From Streptantibioticus ferralitis (lineage in GTDB: Bacteria; Actinomycetota; Actinomycetes; Streptomycetales; Streptomycetaceae), in the NCBI RefSeq assembly GCF_029223525.1, contig NZ_JARHTQ010000023.1, forward strand, positions 62,001 through 126,000: a stretch of 64,000 nucleotides of DNA. The letters are read 5' to 3'. Both the position numbers and the translations under genes were made by a program. The notes beneath the pieces are model-generated. The model searched no databases. It was not told the origin of the DNA and worked only from the letters and a program-made list of their open reading frames with translations. Positions 1 through 9,628 of this stretch are shown piece after piece. Position 1 is the stretch's first letter. The number at the start of each line of letters is the position of its first letter.

Positions 1-814
1 CTTCGAGGCCCGTACCCCGAAGGGTCTGGCCCCGATCAGCGAGGCCGAGGGCCGGGTCCGGATCGAGGAGACCGAGAAGACCCGCAAGATCGTCATCACC
101 CCGGACGACGGCAGCGACGAGATCGCCTACGCGGTCTCGAAGCGTGGCCGCCTGCTGGTGGACGAGGGCGACCCCGTCACGGTCGGTCAGAAGCTGATGG
201 CCGGTACCGAGAACCCGCACGACGTGCTGCGGATCCTCGGCCAGCGGGCCGTCCAGATCCACCTGCTGGGCGAGGTCCAGAAGGTCTTCACCTCGCAGGG
301 TGTGTCGATCCACGACAAGCACATCGAGATCATCATCCGGCAGATGCTGCGCCGGGTGACGATCATCGAGTCGGGCGACGCGGAGCTGCTGCCCGGCGAG
401 CTGGTCGAGCGCGGTCGCTTCGAGCAGGAGAACCGCCGTGTGGTCGCCGAGGGTGGTCACCCCGCCTCCGGCCGCCCGCAGCTGATGGGTATCACCAAGG
501 CCTCGCTGGCCACCGAGTCCTGGCTGTCGGCCGCCTCCTTCCAGGAGACGACCCGGGTGCTCACCGACGCGGCGATCCACGCCAAGTCGGACTCCCTGCT
601 GGGCCTCAAGGAGAACGTCATCCTCGGCAAGCTCATCCCGGCCGGTACGGGTCTGTCCCGCTACCGCAACATCCGGGTCGAGCCGACCGAGGAGGCCAAG
701 GCCGCGATGTACTCGGCCGTCGGCTACGACGACATCGACTACTCGCCGTTCGGCACCGGCTCCGGCCAGGCCGTTCCGCTGGAGGACTACGACTACGGGC
801 CGTACAACGCCTGA
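1..814 (+). CDS. rpoC: RNA polymerase beta' subunit, C-terminal part (5' truncated by window)
   Basis: The reading frame is open from base 2 to the TGA at 812-814, giving about 270 residues of the C-terminal end of the beta' subunit. Recognisable beta' sequence includes [21 protein letters not shown], the [12 protein letters not shown] stretch, [20 protein letters not shown] and the [13 protein letters not shown] segment near the C-terminus, all typical of bacterial RpoC. The start lies outside the window. It is followed at once by a strong terminator, so the rpoB-rpoC transcript ends here and the accessory block that follows is a separate unit. Confidence 0.98.
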   Translation, partial: FEARTPKGLAPISEAEGRVRIEETEKTRKIVITPDDGSDEIAYAVSKRGRLLVDEGDPVTVGQKLMAGTENPHDVLRILGQRAVQIHLLGEVQKVFTSQGVSIHDKHIEIIIRQMLRRVTIIESGDAELLPGELVERGRFEQENRRVVAEGGHPASGRPQLMGITKASLATESWLSAASFQETTRVLTDAAIHAKSDSLLGLKENVILGKLIPAGTGLSRYRNIRVEPTEEAKAAMYSAVGYDDIDYSPFGTGSGQAVPLEDYDYGPYNA

Positions 815-841
815 CGTCGCCTCCCGGCGAGCGCACCGTAA

Positions 842-877
842 GGGCGGCTGCCCCCTCTTCGGAGGGGGCAGCCGCCC
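842..877 (+). terminator. Intrinsic terminator of rpoBC
   Basis: A perfect 16-bp GC-rich inverted repeat (842-857 with 862-877) encloses a TTCG tetraloop, 27 bases after the rpoC stop. There is no long T run, which is usual for Streptomyces terminators. Confidence 0.9.
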
Positions 878-943
878 TGCTTGTTGCCGTGGGTGCGAAG
901 TGGCCGGCGCCGGGGTGACCGCGCTGCGGGCGCGGCGGGTTGC

Positions 944-1756
944 TCAGCCCTTGCGGCGCAGCCAGCGCCGACCGCGTTCGGGCCGGATCGGATCTCCGGC
1001 GGCGGTGGCGGTGCCGTTGGGGTGGATGATCAACGGCCAGACGGTGCCGTCGGGGTCGGTCGCGTTGGCGCGAACCGGACGGGCGAGGCCGAGCTTGCCG
1101 ATATGGCCGGCCGCGGCGGCAACGGCTGCCGCGCGGGGGTCGGTCCCTGGCGCCTGTGGGACGGGCGCCTCGTTGATCAAGGCCGTCCCCTCCGCGGTGA
1201 GGGTGATGTTGATCAGGGGCCAGGCGGGCACGTTGTCGGGATCAACATCCTGCGGCGGTATCGGTTCCTCGCCGGATGTGTGGACCGGCTGCACACCGGC
1301 ATGGGCGGTGTGCGGCGGTGCTTGTCCACCGGTCGGGGCCGGTGCGGCAGGGGGCTCTGCGGCGGCGTACGACGTCGGCTCGGGCGCCTGGTCGGCGGGA
1401 ACCGATGGCGATGCCGGCACGGGGGGCTCTGAGCCTGGCGCGGACGCCGACTCCACCGGGTCGGAAGGGATGTCCGGAGCGTCACGTCGACTCAGTGGCC
1501 GCTCCCCTTGGAAGACTCCGCCCTCCGGCGTGATGATCATCGGCCAGCGCTGGCCGTCCGCTTCGCGCAGCACGGCGCTCACGACATGGCCGAGCTGTTG
1601 GGCGCGGGCGGCTGCAGCCTTGCAGACGGCTACCCGGGGGTCGGTGCCGTCGGGTACCTCGACGGGGGTGCCGTCGAGGTACGCCTGATGGTCCGCCGTG
1701 ACGATCAGGGACAGGCGGGGGTGGCGAGGTACGTCCTCGAAGCGGGGTCTAGTCAT
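944..1756 (-). CDS. Unrecognised protein with a duplicated about 80-residue domain and proline/alanine-rich linker
   Basis: Product of 270 residues; I do not recognise a named family. The start at 1756 is chosen because the sequence behind it (MTRPRFEDVP) is the first part with structured composition; the longer frame upstream runs through the preceding lipoprotein gene. Residues about 14-88 and 179-262 are two copies of one module: both have a short beta-rich start, a shared GTDPR motif, an alanine-rich helix and a WP(M/L)II motif. A Pro/Ala/Ser/Glu-rich linker joins them. It lies 20 bases behind the lipoprotein stop, in one minus-strand operon with the lipoprotein and the cell-wall hydrolase. 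No signal peptide or membrane segment is seen. No clear ribosome binding site precedes the start, so translation may depend on the upstream gene. Confidence 0.75.
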   Translation of the reverse strand: MTRPRFEDVPRHPRLSLIVTADHQAYLDGTPVEVPDGTDPRVAVCKAAAARAQQLGHVVSAVLREADGQRWPMIITPEGGVFQGERPLSRRDAPDIPSDPVESASAPGSEPPVPASPSVPADQAPEPTSYAAAEPPAAPAPTGGQAPPHTAHAGVQPVHTSGEEPIPPQDVDPDNVPAWPLINITLTAEGTALINEAPVPQAPGTDPRAAAVAAAAGHIGKLGLARPVRANATDPDGTVWPLIIHPNGTATAAGDPIRPERGRRWLRRKG

Positions 1757-1776
1757 GGTGGCGTCGCGGGCTCGGG

Positions 1777-2379
1777 TCAGGAGGAGACGTTGACCGCGGA
1801 GACAAGCCAAGGGGATTTGGCGCCGACGCGGCTCATGGTTACGAACACGGTCGCAGTCGTCGGACGTCCGGTCCAGCCGTCGCGACCGTGCGGGGTAACG
1901 ATAATGCCCCACTGGCGACGCGCGAGAGTGGCTGAGTCGGCGGGTTGGTCGTCGTGCTCCGCGCGCGCGGTCACGGTGGTGTAGGCGCGGTGGCGGGCCC
2001 ACTCGCTCCATTGCGTGCCGGGAGCGGCAAGGGGCGGGGTGGACTTGAGGGCGGAGAGGTAGTCAGCGGTGAGGAACGGGGCGGAGCGCAACTCGGCTTG
2101 GTACTGCGAGGAGTCGATGGTCGAGTCGACCGTCCACTGCACGGCGATCACGGCCTTGCTCACCGCGTCCGGGTCCTGGCCGTTCACGGTGGACGGCGCT
2201 GGGAGCGGGACCGGGGGGCTCCCCGCCTTACCGGAAGGCAGCGGCTGGGAGCTGGGCAGCGCCGTCGTGGGGCCGGGCGGCGTGGGCGCGGTGGCATGAC
2301 CGCTGCTGCAGCCGACCGCGGCCATCAGCGCCGCCGTCGCAAAGGCCATCGCTGTCAAGCGTCGAAGGGCGGTGGTCAC
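1777..2379 (-). CDS. Putative lipoprotein of the secretion-like cluster
   Basis: Product of 200 residues with a classic lipoprotein signal: positively charged N-terminus (MTTALRRL), hydrophobic stretch, and lipobox AAVGC with the cysteine near residue 24. A Pro/Ser-rich spacer follows, then a compact domain of about 120 residues of unknown family ending in GRPTTATVFVTMSRVG. Its start overlaps the stop of the peptidoglycan hydrolase gene by four bases (ATGA), so the two are translationally coupled. Size, export and partner suggest an outer-surface accessory of the secretion-like apparatus, comparable in place to small T4SS lipoproteins; that is inference. Confidence 0.8.
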   Translation of the reverse strand: MTTALRRLTAMAFATAALMAAVGCSSGHATAPTPPGPTTALPSSQPLPSGKAGSPPVPLPAPSTVNGQDPDAVSKAVIAVQWTVDSTIDSSQYQAELRSAPFLTADYLSALKSTPPLAAPGTQWSEWARHRAYTTVTARAEHDDQPADSATLARRQWGIIVTPHGRDGWTGRPTTATVFVTMSRVGAKSPWLVSAVNVSS

Positions 2380-3362
2380 CCGAACCTCCTGACGGTCTGA
2401 ACCATCCCGTTGTACTCGCTGAGCGGTGCGGTGCGCACGAAAGCTCCGGTGTGGGGCGCCTCTACGATCTGGCCGCCGCCGATGTAGAGCACGACGTGGG
2501 AGTAGTCGCCGGGCTGCTCCGTTTGGATAACGACCGCGTCGCCGGGCTGCATCTGGTCCCTGGGGATCTCGGTTCCCATGGTGGCCATGTCCTCGGAGGA
2601 GTGCGGCAGATCGATCTTTCCGCCTGACGCCTGGTACACGGCGTACAGCACGAGTCCGGAGCAGTCGAAGCCGCCTCCCGTCGGGCCGGAGGGCGCGCCG
2701 CCACCCCAGACGTAGGGGAGGCCGAGGTACTTCTCGGCTGCCGCGATCTCGGCCTGGCCGAATGCCGATCCGCCGCCGACGGGGCCCGAGCTGAGCGGTG
2801 CCTCGTACTTCTTCATCGCGGCTTCGATCGAGGTGACGTACCCCTGGGTCTCCGCGTAGGGCGGAACGCCGTTGTACTGGAGGACGGCACCGGGGCCCGC
2901 GTTGTAGCCGGCGAGGATGTTGGCCACCGCGTCCCCGGGCACGCCGGCGACCTGTTTGGCGATGGCGCAGTCGTAGCGGCCCATCGCCATGATGGCGTCG
3001 GCCGGGTTGAGCGGGGAGACGTTGTGCGTGCCGTCGTCGTCCCGGCCCCAGTTGGGCCAGGTGCCCGGCATGAACTGGGCGATGCCCTCAGCGCCGACGG
3101 GGCTGCGTGCGTTGGGGTTCCAGCCGCTCTCCTGCTCTATCTGAGCGGCTATCAGCGGCGCTGAGACGGCCGGGCATTCGGCTCCGGCGGCTTTGACCCA
3201 CTGCAGGTAGGCCGTTGGCACGCTGCCGGCGGCCAGGCCGAGGCCTCCGGCGGTGGCCGAACTGCCTCCGCCGCCCGCCATCATGAACAGCATCAGCAGG
3301 GAGAAGATGAAGAAAAAGACGCCGCCGGCGGCGATGAATCCGCATCCCTTCACGCCGCCCAC
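2376..3362 (-). CDS. Two-domain peptidoglycan hydrolase: lytic transglycosylase plus NlpC/P60 (VirB1-like)
   Basis: Product of 328 residues. One membrane segment spans residues about 10-29. A transglycosylase SLT-type domain follows, with QIEQESGWN (candidate catalytic Glu78), GIAQFMPGTW and the AGYNAGPGAV motif. The C-terminal NlpC/P60 domain carries FDCSGL (Cys234), SHVVLYIG (His289) and His304 as catalytic residues. Such bifunctional muralytic enzymes open the cell wall locally for type IV secretion or conjugation in Gram-positive bacteria (VirB1/TcpG-type). It is the first gene of a minus-strand operon diverging from the plus-strand secretion-like operon, which supports that role. All catalytic residues appear present, so it is probably active. 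Confidence 0.92.
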   Translation of the reverse strand: MGGVKGCGFIAAGGVFFFIFSLLMLFMMAGGGGSSATAGGLGLAAGSVPTAYLQWVKAAGAECPAVSAPLIAAQIEQESGWNPNARSPVGAEGIAQFMPGTWPNWGRDDDGTHNVSPLNPADAIMAMGRYDCAIAKQVAGVPGDAVANILAGYNAGPGAVLQYNGVPPYAETQGYVTSIEAAMKKYEAPLSSGPVGGGSAFGQAEIAAAEKYLGLPYVWGGGAPSGPTGGGFDCSGLVLYAVYQASGGKIDLPHSSEDMATMGTEIPRDQMQPGDAVVIQTEQPGDYSHVVLYIGGGQIVEAPHTGAFVRTAPLSEYNGMVQTVRRFG

Positions 3363-3631
3363 GGAGCACGCTCCGTTCTGGAGCGGGATATCCCAAACGG
3401 TTCAATCTGGGCGCAACGGTGACAGGTATCCAATTCCCTGTGCAGCCGGGTTGTCTCGCCGATTCTGGCCATCATCCCCCCAATTGACGTCGGATCATCT
3501 CGAGACCGTCCGCCGATGCTGGTCAATGCGTAGACGATAGCCGTAACGGCAAGGTTCAGGCCAAATACTTGGAACCGGTTGTCTGCGCCGTCCCTTACAC
3601 TCACCACTGCATGAACGGGGGAGGAGTCGCA
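3363..3631. promoter_or_regulatory. Divergent intergenic region between the hydrolase and secretion-like operons
   Basis: This 269-base stretch separates two divergently transcribed operons and must hold both promoters. TTGACG at 3484-3489 is a possible plus-strand -35 box, but no convincing -10 lies at the right distance. The small minus-strand frame at 3350-3607 has no family features or ribosome binding site and is not called. Confidence 0.4.
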
Positions 3632-4255
3632 GTGCAGGAAACCAATCCGTGGGTGACCAAACCGCTACATACTGCGCAGCTTATTCAGGGACAGATGCCT
3701 CAGCCCGCCGACAGCCACATGGGGCCAACGCGGCAGCAGCCCGGTGCGGTTGAGTCACCGTCAACCGGTCTGCCCGCGTTTCCGCTGACGGCGCCCCAGC
3801 AGGGCCCGCCGGCTCCGTGGTGGTGGGTCGGCTGCCACGGAGGCGCCGGCGCCAGTATGCTCACGGCGGCTCTCGCGCACACCAACGCCGCTGACGCGCA
3901 CGGTCGGTGGCCGGCGCCGCAACGGCCCGATCTGGCCCGCGCCGTGGTGGTCGCCCGCACTCACTACCACGGCCTGCAAATGGCCCAGCTGGCCGCACGC
4001 CAGTGGGCCTCCGGCGGTACGCCGGAAGGCGTCGAAGTCCTGGGACTGGTGCTCGTCACCGATGCGCCGGGCAAACTGCCGCGTCCGCTACGCGAGTTCG
4101 CGCACCTCGTCTCCGGCGGGTTCCCGCGGGTCTGGGAGATCCCCTGGTTCGAGGAGATCCGCTGCGGGGCTCCCCCCGCACCCCAACACCCGGCCTACCG
4201 CCGGATTGAAAAAGATCTGTCCCGTGTCGTCTCTGGAGGTATCCCCCATGCGTGA
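3632..4255 (+). CDS. DUF6668-like protein, first gene of the secretion-like operon
   Basis: Product of 207 residues from the GTG at 3632. This start is chosen over the ATG at 3611 because GGGGGAGGAG (3617-3626) lies five bases upstream. The core reads WWWVGCHGGAGASMLTAAL, then VVVARTHYHGLQMAQ, EVLGLVLVTDAPGKLP and FPRVWEIPWFEEIR, which I remember as an actinobacterial mobile-element family annotated DUF6668. GCHGGAGAS resembles the P-loop of ParA/MinD-type ATPases but lacks the lysine, so ATP binding is uncertain. The N-terminal 60 residues are Gln/Pro-rich. The stop overlaps the next start by eight bases. Function unknown. Confidence 0.8.
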   Translation: MQETNPWVTKPLHTAQLIQGQMPQPADSHMGPTRQQPGAVESPSTGLPAFPLTAPQQGPPAPWWWVGCHGGAGASMLTAALAHTNAADAHGRWPAPQRPDLARAVVVARTHYHGLQMAQLAARQWASGGTPEGVEVLGLVLVTDAPGKLPRPLREFAHLVSGGFPRVWEIPWFEEIRCGAPPAPQHPAYRRIEKDLSRVVSGGIPHA

Positions 4256-4538
4256 CCTCGTCCTGGCCGCGGCGGTCCGCGGTGACAAGTTCCTGGCCGT
4301 CGTCAACCCCGGCCAGGGGTCCCAGCCGCCCGGCGGCGACAAGCTGACGACGGTGCTCGGATGGGTCGCGTGGATCGTCTGCGGTGTCTGCGTCGCCGGC
4401 GTCCTGATGGTCGCGGGCCGGATGGCCGTGATGCACAACCGCGGTGAGGGCGGCCAGCACATGGTCGGCATCGCCTATGTCCTGGGTGCGTGCGTGCTCG
4501 TCGGAGCAGCCTCGGCACTCGTCGGCGCTCTGGTCTGA
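4248..4538 (+). CDS. Small two-helix membrane protein, VirB2/TrbC pilin-like
   Basis: Product of 96 residues from the ATG at 4248, placed behind GGAGGT at 4235-4240; longer upstream frames lie inside the previous gene. Two hydrophobic segments are clear: about residues 37-58 (LGWVAWIVCGVCVAGVLMVA) and 74-95 (VGIAYVLGACVLVGAASALV), with a short charged loop between them. Size, topology and place ahead of the TrbL-like gene match the VirB2/TrbC pilin-like subunit of type IV secretion systems. Sequence similarity cannot be proven by eye, so the pilin call is inference. Confidence 0.72.
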   Translation: MRDLVLAAAVRGDKFLAVVNPGQGSQPPGGDKLTTVLGWVAWIVCGVCVAGVLMVAGRMAVMHNRGEGGQHMVGIAYVLGACVLVGAASALVGALV

Positions 4539-4564
4539 CCGGGCAGGAAGAGGAGGAGAACTCC

Positions 4565-5341
4565 GTGGGCATCAACGACCTTCCTACCGGAGACGACCAG
4601 CGCAGCCAGTTCCGTCGCCCGGGATTCCTCGCGGCGATCGCCTTCCTGGCCCTTGTGGTGGTTCTGGCCGTCGTCGTTGTCGTCTCGAGCGGCGGCGGCA
4701 AGAGCACCAAGCCGGTCGCCGGTCCTTCGAAGGCCGACGGGCAGCAGACGAGTGGTGGACAGTCGACGGCCACCAGCAGCCCGGGGTCCACGGGTAACGC
4801 GTGCGGTCTGACCGACACCAGCCAGACCGTGCCGTCGGCCACCCCGCCCAACATCAAGTGGGAGCTGTTCGCCGGCGCCGCCGTCCCCTCCGCTCCGGCC
4901 GCGGGGCCGGGCAAGGTCAACGGCTATGTCGCCAGTTGCTATGCCCACACGCCCTTGGGCGCGCTCCTCGCCGTCTCCCAGATCGGCCAGCGGCTGGGGG
5001 TCGCGAACAATGCGCAATCCGCCGAGATACTCAAGCAGCAGGCGGTTCCAGGGCCGGGGCTGGACCATGACCTCGGCGTTCTCTCATCGGGAGCCCAAGT
5101 AAACGACGGCACCCCGGAAGCGCAATTGGCGGGCTTTCAGTTCGCCAGCTACTCCGGCGACACCGCGGTTATCAACCTCGTGGACAAGGCGACCGACGGC
5201 TCGTACAGCACGGCGACCTTCACGGCCCGTTGGCTTGGCGGGGATTGGAAGATCCAGCTCCAGGACAACGGGGCCGACAGTTCAACGGTGGCACAGGTCA
5301 ACGGTCTTTCCGGATACGCGGCGTGGAGCGGTGTCTCGTGA
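4565..5341 (+). CDS. Single-pass membrane protein of the secretion-like operon, unknown family
   Basis: Product of 258 residues from the GTG at 4565, seven bases after AGGAGGA (4551-4557). The short cytoplasmic N-terminus is followed by one strong transmembrane segment at about residues 19-41 (FLAAIAFLALVVVLAVVVVV), a Gly/Ser/Thr-rich linker, and an extracellular domain of about 190 residues with two cysteines (NACGL, ASCYAH) that could form a disulfide. The topology resembles VirB8/TcpC-like or other assembly proteins that put a soluble domain outside the membrane. I do not recognise the domain itself. Confidence 0.75.
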   Translation: MGINDLPTGDDQRSQFRRPGFLAAIAFLALVVVLAVVVVVSSGGGKSTKPVAGPSKADGQQTSGGQSTATSSPGSTGNACGLTDTSQTVPSATPPNIKWELFAGAAVPSAPAAGPGKVNGYVASCYAHTPLGALLAVSQIGQRLGVANNAQSAEILKQQAVPGPGLDHDLGVLSSGAQVNDGTPEAQLAGFQFASYSGDTAVINLVDKATDGSYSTATFTARWLGGDWKIQLQDNGADSSTVAQVNGLSGYAAWSGVS

Positions 5342-5371
5342 CAGGCATATGGATGGGAGGGGGCGTCCGGC

Positions 5372-6637
<1,266 letters not shown>

Positions 6638-8134
6638 GTGGCCGCCGTCGAAGAAAGCGGTCCGCGCACCTACGGGAACTGGCGCAAGCCGACGTCGCCA
6701 GGGCTGGGGAACCTGGGCCTCGCCGGGACCATCGTCCTGCTCGGCGGCCTGGTCCTCACCGTCATCGCGATGATGCTCTCCCTGATCGCGGGCGTGATCA
6801 TGCTCGGTCTGGTCGGCATCATGCTCGCTCCGCTCTTCTTTCGTGACCGCCATGGGAGGACCATGTTGCAGCGCGCCATCGCGCGGATCGGCTTCAGCCG
6901 GGGCCGTTCGGCCGGGCAGCACATCTACCGTTCCGGTCCGCTCGGTCTGACCGCTTTCGGAAGCTTCCGGCTGCCGGGGCTCGCGGCGGCGTCCACCGTG
7001 CACGAGGCCCAGGACTCCTACGGTCGGCCGTTCGGACTGATCGAGGTGCCGTCCACCGGCCACTACTCGGCGGTCTTCGCCTGCGGCGCGGACGGCGCCG
7101 CCCTGGTGGACGCCGACCAGGTGGACACATGGGTCGCCTACTGGGGTTCGTGGCTCGCCTCACTGGCCCACGAGCCGTCGCTTGTGGCGGCCTCGGTCTC
7201 CGTCGAGACCGCCCCCGACCCGGGCACCCGGCTCGCGCGGGAAGTGGAGTCCAACCTCAAGCCCGGTGCTCCGCTCCTGGCGCAGTCGATGCTCCACGAG
7301 GTCGTCCAGACCTACCCGGCGGGATCGGCTCAGGTCAGTGCGCGGGTCTCGGTGACGTACTCGGCGTCGCCCCGTCCCGGTGCCAAGCGCCGGGACCAGG
7401 CCGAGATGGCGCGCGAGGTCGGCACCCGGCTTCCGGGTCTGTCGGCTCACCTTGGGATGACCGGGGCGGGCGAGGCGCGCCCCATGACGGCCCAGCAACT
7501 GGCCGAGATGGTGCGGGTCGCCTACGACCCTTCCGTGCAGGTGCTGATCGAGCAGGCGCAGGACGCCGGCGGCTCAGGTCTCACCTGGGCGGACGCCGGC
7601 CCGGTCGCGGCACAGGAGTCCTGGGGCCACTACATCCACGACTCGGCGGCCTCCATCACCTGGGGGATGTCCGAGGCTCCTCGCGGTGAGGTGTTGTCGA
7701 CGGTGCTCAGCGGCCTGCTCGCGCCGCACCGCGACATCGCCCGCAAGCGCGTCACATTGCTGTACCGGCCGCATGATCCGGCGCAGGCCGCTCAGCTCGT
7801 GGAGCGTGACCGGCGCGACGCCCGCTTCCGGATGGGCGGCAACAAGCCGGCCGCCCGTGACGCGGTGGCAGTCGCCGCGGCCGAGCAGTCCGCTCAGGAG
7901 GAGGCCAAGGGCGCGGGAGTCGTCAGGTTCTCGATGCTGGTGACCGCGACCGTCAACTCGCCCGAGGAACTGGCGAACGCATCGGCGGCGATCGACGTCC
8001 TGGCGCCGCCGGCGCGTGTGCAACTGCGGCGGATGTACGGCTCGCAGGCGTCCGCGTTCGCGGCGGCCCTGCCGATCGGGATCGTGCTCCCGGATCACCT
8101 GCTGGTTCCGCAGGCGATCCGTGAGGCGACGTAG
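6638..8134 (+). CDS. PrgI/VirB4-N-like membrane protein (SCO6880-type)
   Basis: Product of 498 residues starting at the GTG that directly follows the TrbL-like stop; GGGGAGGG about ten bases upstream serves as ribosome binding site. Residues about 26-70 form two adjacent membrane helices as in PrgI-type proteins. The rest resembles the N-terminal, non-ATPase half of VirB4/TrbE proteins (PFGLIEVPSTGHYSAVF, DQVDTWVAYWGSWLASL). I remember the family annotated after S. coelicolor SCO6880. No Walker A motif is present, and the next gene encodes a stand-alone ATPase, so the pair may equal a VirB4 split into two polypeptides. Confidence 0.82.
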   Translation: MAAVEESGPRTYGNWRKPTSPGLGNLGLAGTIVLLGGLVLTVIAMMLSLIAGVIMLGLVGIMLAPLFFRDRHGRTMLQRAIARIGFSRGRSAGQHIYRSGPLGLTAFGSFRLPGLAAASTVHEAQDSYGRPFGLIEVPSTGHYSAVFACGADGAALVDADQVDTWVAYWGSWLASLAHEPSLVAASVSVETAPDPGTRLAREVESNLKPGAPLLAQSMLHEVVQTYPAGSAQVSARVSVTYSASPRPGAKRRDQAEMAREVGTRLPGLSAHLGMTGAGEARPMTAQQLAEMVRVAYDPSVQVLIEQAQDAGGSGLTWADAGPVAAQESWGHYIHDSAASITWGMSEAPRGEVLSTVLSGLLAPHRDIARKRVTLLYRPHDPAQAAQLVERDRRDARFRMGGNKPAARDAVAVAAAEQSAQEEAKGAGVVRFSMLVTATVNSPEELANASAAIDVLAPPARVQLRRMYGSQASAFAAALPIGIVLPDHLLVPQAIREAT

Positions 8135-8149
8135 GAGGGGGGACGACCT

Positions 8150-9628
8150 GTGGCGAAGGAGAAGGCGCCGAGGCCGTTCGTCGGACGGCCGGGGACGCGT
8201 GGCTTTCTCGGCCGCGGTGGCGGCAAGGCCTCCCTGGTCGAGGCGCCGCCGGAGTGGCGCGGGACGACCGTGCAGGTGTGCGGTCTGTGGCCGTTCGCGG
8301 CCGGATCGGGTACCCCCATGTCCGGCGTGCCGGTCGGCCGGGTCCTGGACAACGGGGCGACGCTGTGCATGGACCCCATCTCGTGGTTCTCGCGCGCGGG
8401 GCTGATCAACAACCCCTCGATGCTCGTGCTCGGCAAGCCGGGACTCGGCAAGTCAACCCTGGTACGGCGGTTGGTGCTTGGCCTGACCGGCTACGGCGTC
8501 TATCCGATGGTCCTGGGAGACCTCAAGCCGGACTACGCGGACCTGGTTCGGGCGATGGGCGGACAGATCGTCAAGCTCGGCCGCGGGCTGGGGAGTCTGA
8601 ACGTCCTGGACCCGGGGGAGACCGCGTCCGCCGCGGCGAAGCTGTCCGGCGCGGACAGGGAACGGCTGCTGTCCCAAGGGCGGGGCCGACGACTGAACAT
8701 GATCACGGCACTGGTGACCATCCTGCGCAACCGCCCGGTGGTCGACCAGGAACGCACGATCATCAACACCGCGCTGCGTATCCTCGAGGATCGCCACAAG
8801 GGGGTGCCGATCCTCCCGGACCTGATCCGGGTGATCGACGAGGGGCCGGACGAGCTGCGGGCGGTGACTCTCTCGCGAGGTAGTGAAGACCGCTACCGTG
8901 ACGGGGTCGACGGCCTGCACGCCTCCCTGCTGGGCCTGCTCGACGGGCCGATGGGCGAGGCGTTCGCCCGTCCGACCACGACCCCGATCCAGCTGGACTC
9001 ACCCGGTGGGGTCTGCATCGACATCAGCGGCATCGACGAGGCGGACGCCGAACTCCAGGCCGCGGTGCTGCTGGCTTGCTGGAGCGACGGCTTCGGCGCT
9101 GTCGAGGCGGCGCACGCCCTCGCCGACGCCGGACTGGGGCCGCAGCGCCACTTCTTCGTGGTCCTCGACGAGCTGTGGCGCGTACTGCGCGCGGGCAAGG
9201 GCCTCGTCGACCGGGTGGACGCGCTGACCCGCCTCAACCGCCAACAGGGCCTCGGACAGGCGATGATCACGCACACCATGGCGGACCTGCTGGCACTGCC
9301 GGACGAGGCGGACCGACTCAAGGCCCGTGGTTTCGCCGAGCGTTCCGGCATGGTCGTCTGCGGTGGGCTGCCGGAGGCCGAGATGCCGTCGTTGACGCAG
9401 GTGGTGCGGATGTCCCGACGCGAACAGCGCATGATCGTCGACTGGTCCACTCCGCCGTCCTGGGACTCCCTGCTCGGCCGGGAAGGCGATCCGCCGGGGC
9501 GCGGGAAGTTCCTGGTCAAGGTCGGCGGGCGGCCGGGCATCCCGTTCCACGTCGAGCTGACCAATGCGGAACTGGACGTCAACAACACCAACAAGCGATG
9601 GGTGATGGGAACGGGGACTGGACGATGA
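8150..9628 (+). CDS. VirB4-like secretion ATPase
   Basis: Product of 492 residues from GTG, after AGGAGGGGGGA. Walker A is GKPGLGKST (about residues 95-103) and Walker B is [12 protein letters not shown] (about 335-346). The motif [17 protein letters not shown] after Walker A is typical of VirB4/TraC-type and HerA-FtsK superfamily ATPases, and [14 protein letters not shown] and [13 protein letters not shown] follow as in the C-terminal half of VirB4. It should energise assembly or transport at the cytoplasmic face of the channel. It overlaps the next gene by four bases (ATGA). Confidence 0.88.
   Translation: MAKEKAPRPFVGRPGTRGFLGRGGGKASLVEAPPEWRGTTVQVCGLWPFAAGSGTPMSGVPVGRVLDNGATLCMDPISWFSRAGLINNPSMLVLGKPGLGKSTLVRRLVLGLTGYGVYPMVLGDLKPDYADLVRAMGGQIVKLGRGLGSLNVLDPGETASAAAKLSGADRERLLSQGRGRRLNMITALVTILRNRPVVDQERTIINTALRILEDRHKGVPILPDLIRVIDEGPDELRAVTLSRGSEDRYRDGVDGLHASLLGLLDGPMGEAFARPTTTPIQLDSPGGVCIDISGIDEADAELQAAVLLACWSDGFGAVEAAHALADAGLGPQRHFFVVLDELWRVLRAGKGLVDRVDALTRLNRQQGLGQAMITHTMADLLALPDEADRLKARGFAERSGMVVCGGLPEAEMPSLTQVVRMSRREQRMIVDWSTPPSWDSLLGREGDPPGRGKFLVKVGGRPGIPFHVELTNAELDVNNTNKRWVMGTGTGR

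Noticed and set aside
881-1688. Plus-strand frames opposite the duplicated-domain gene
   Set aside because: They have repetitive Gly/Arg-rich shadow composition, while the minus-strand frame has duplicated domain structure and sits in operon order.
3350-3607. Minus-strand frame of 85 residues in the divergent region upstream of the DUF6668-like gene
   Set aside because: No ribosome binding site or conserved pattern; it lies where both divergent promoters are expected.
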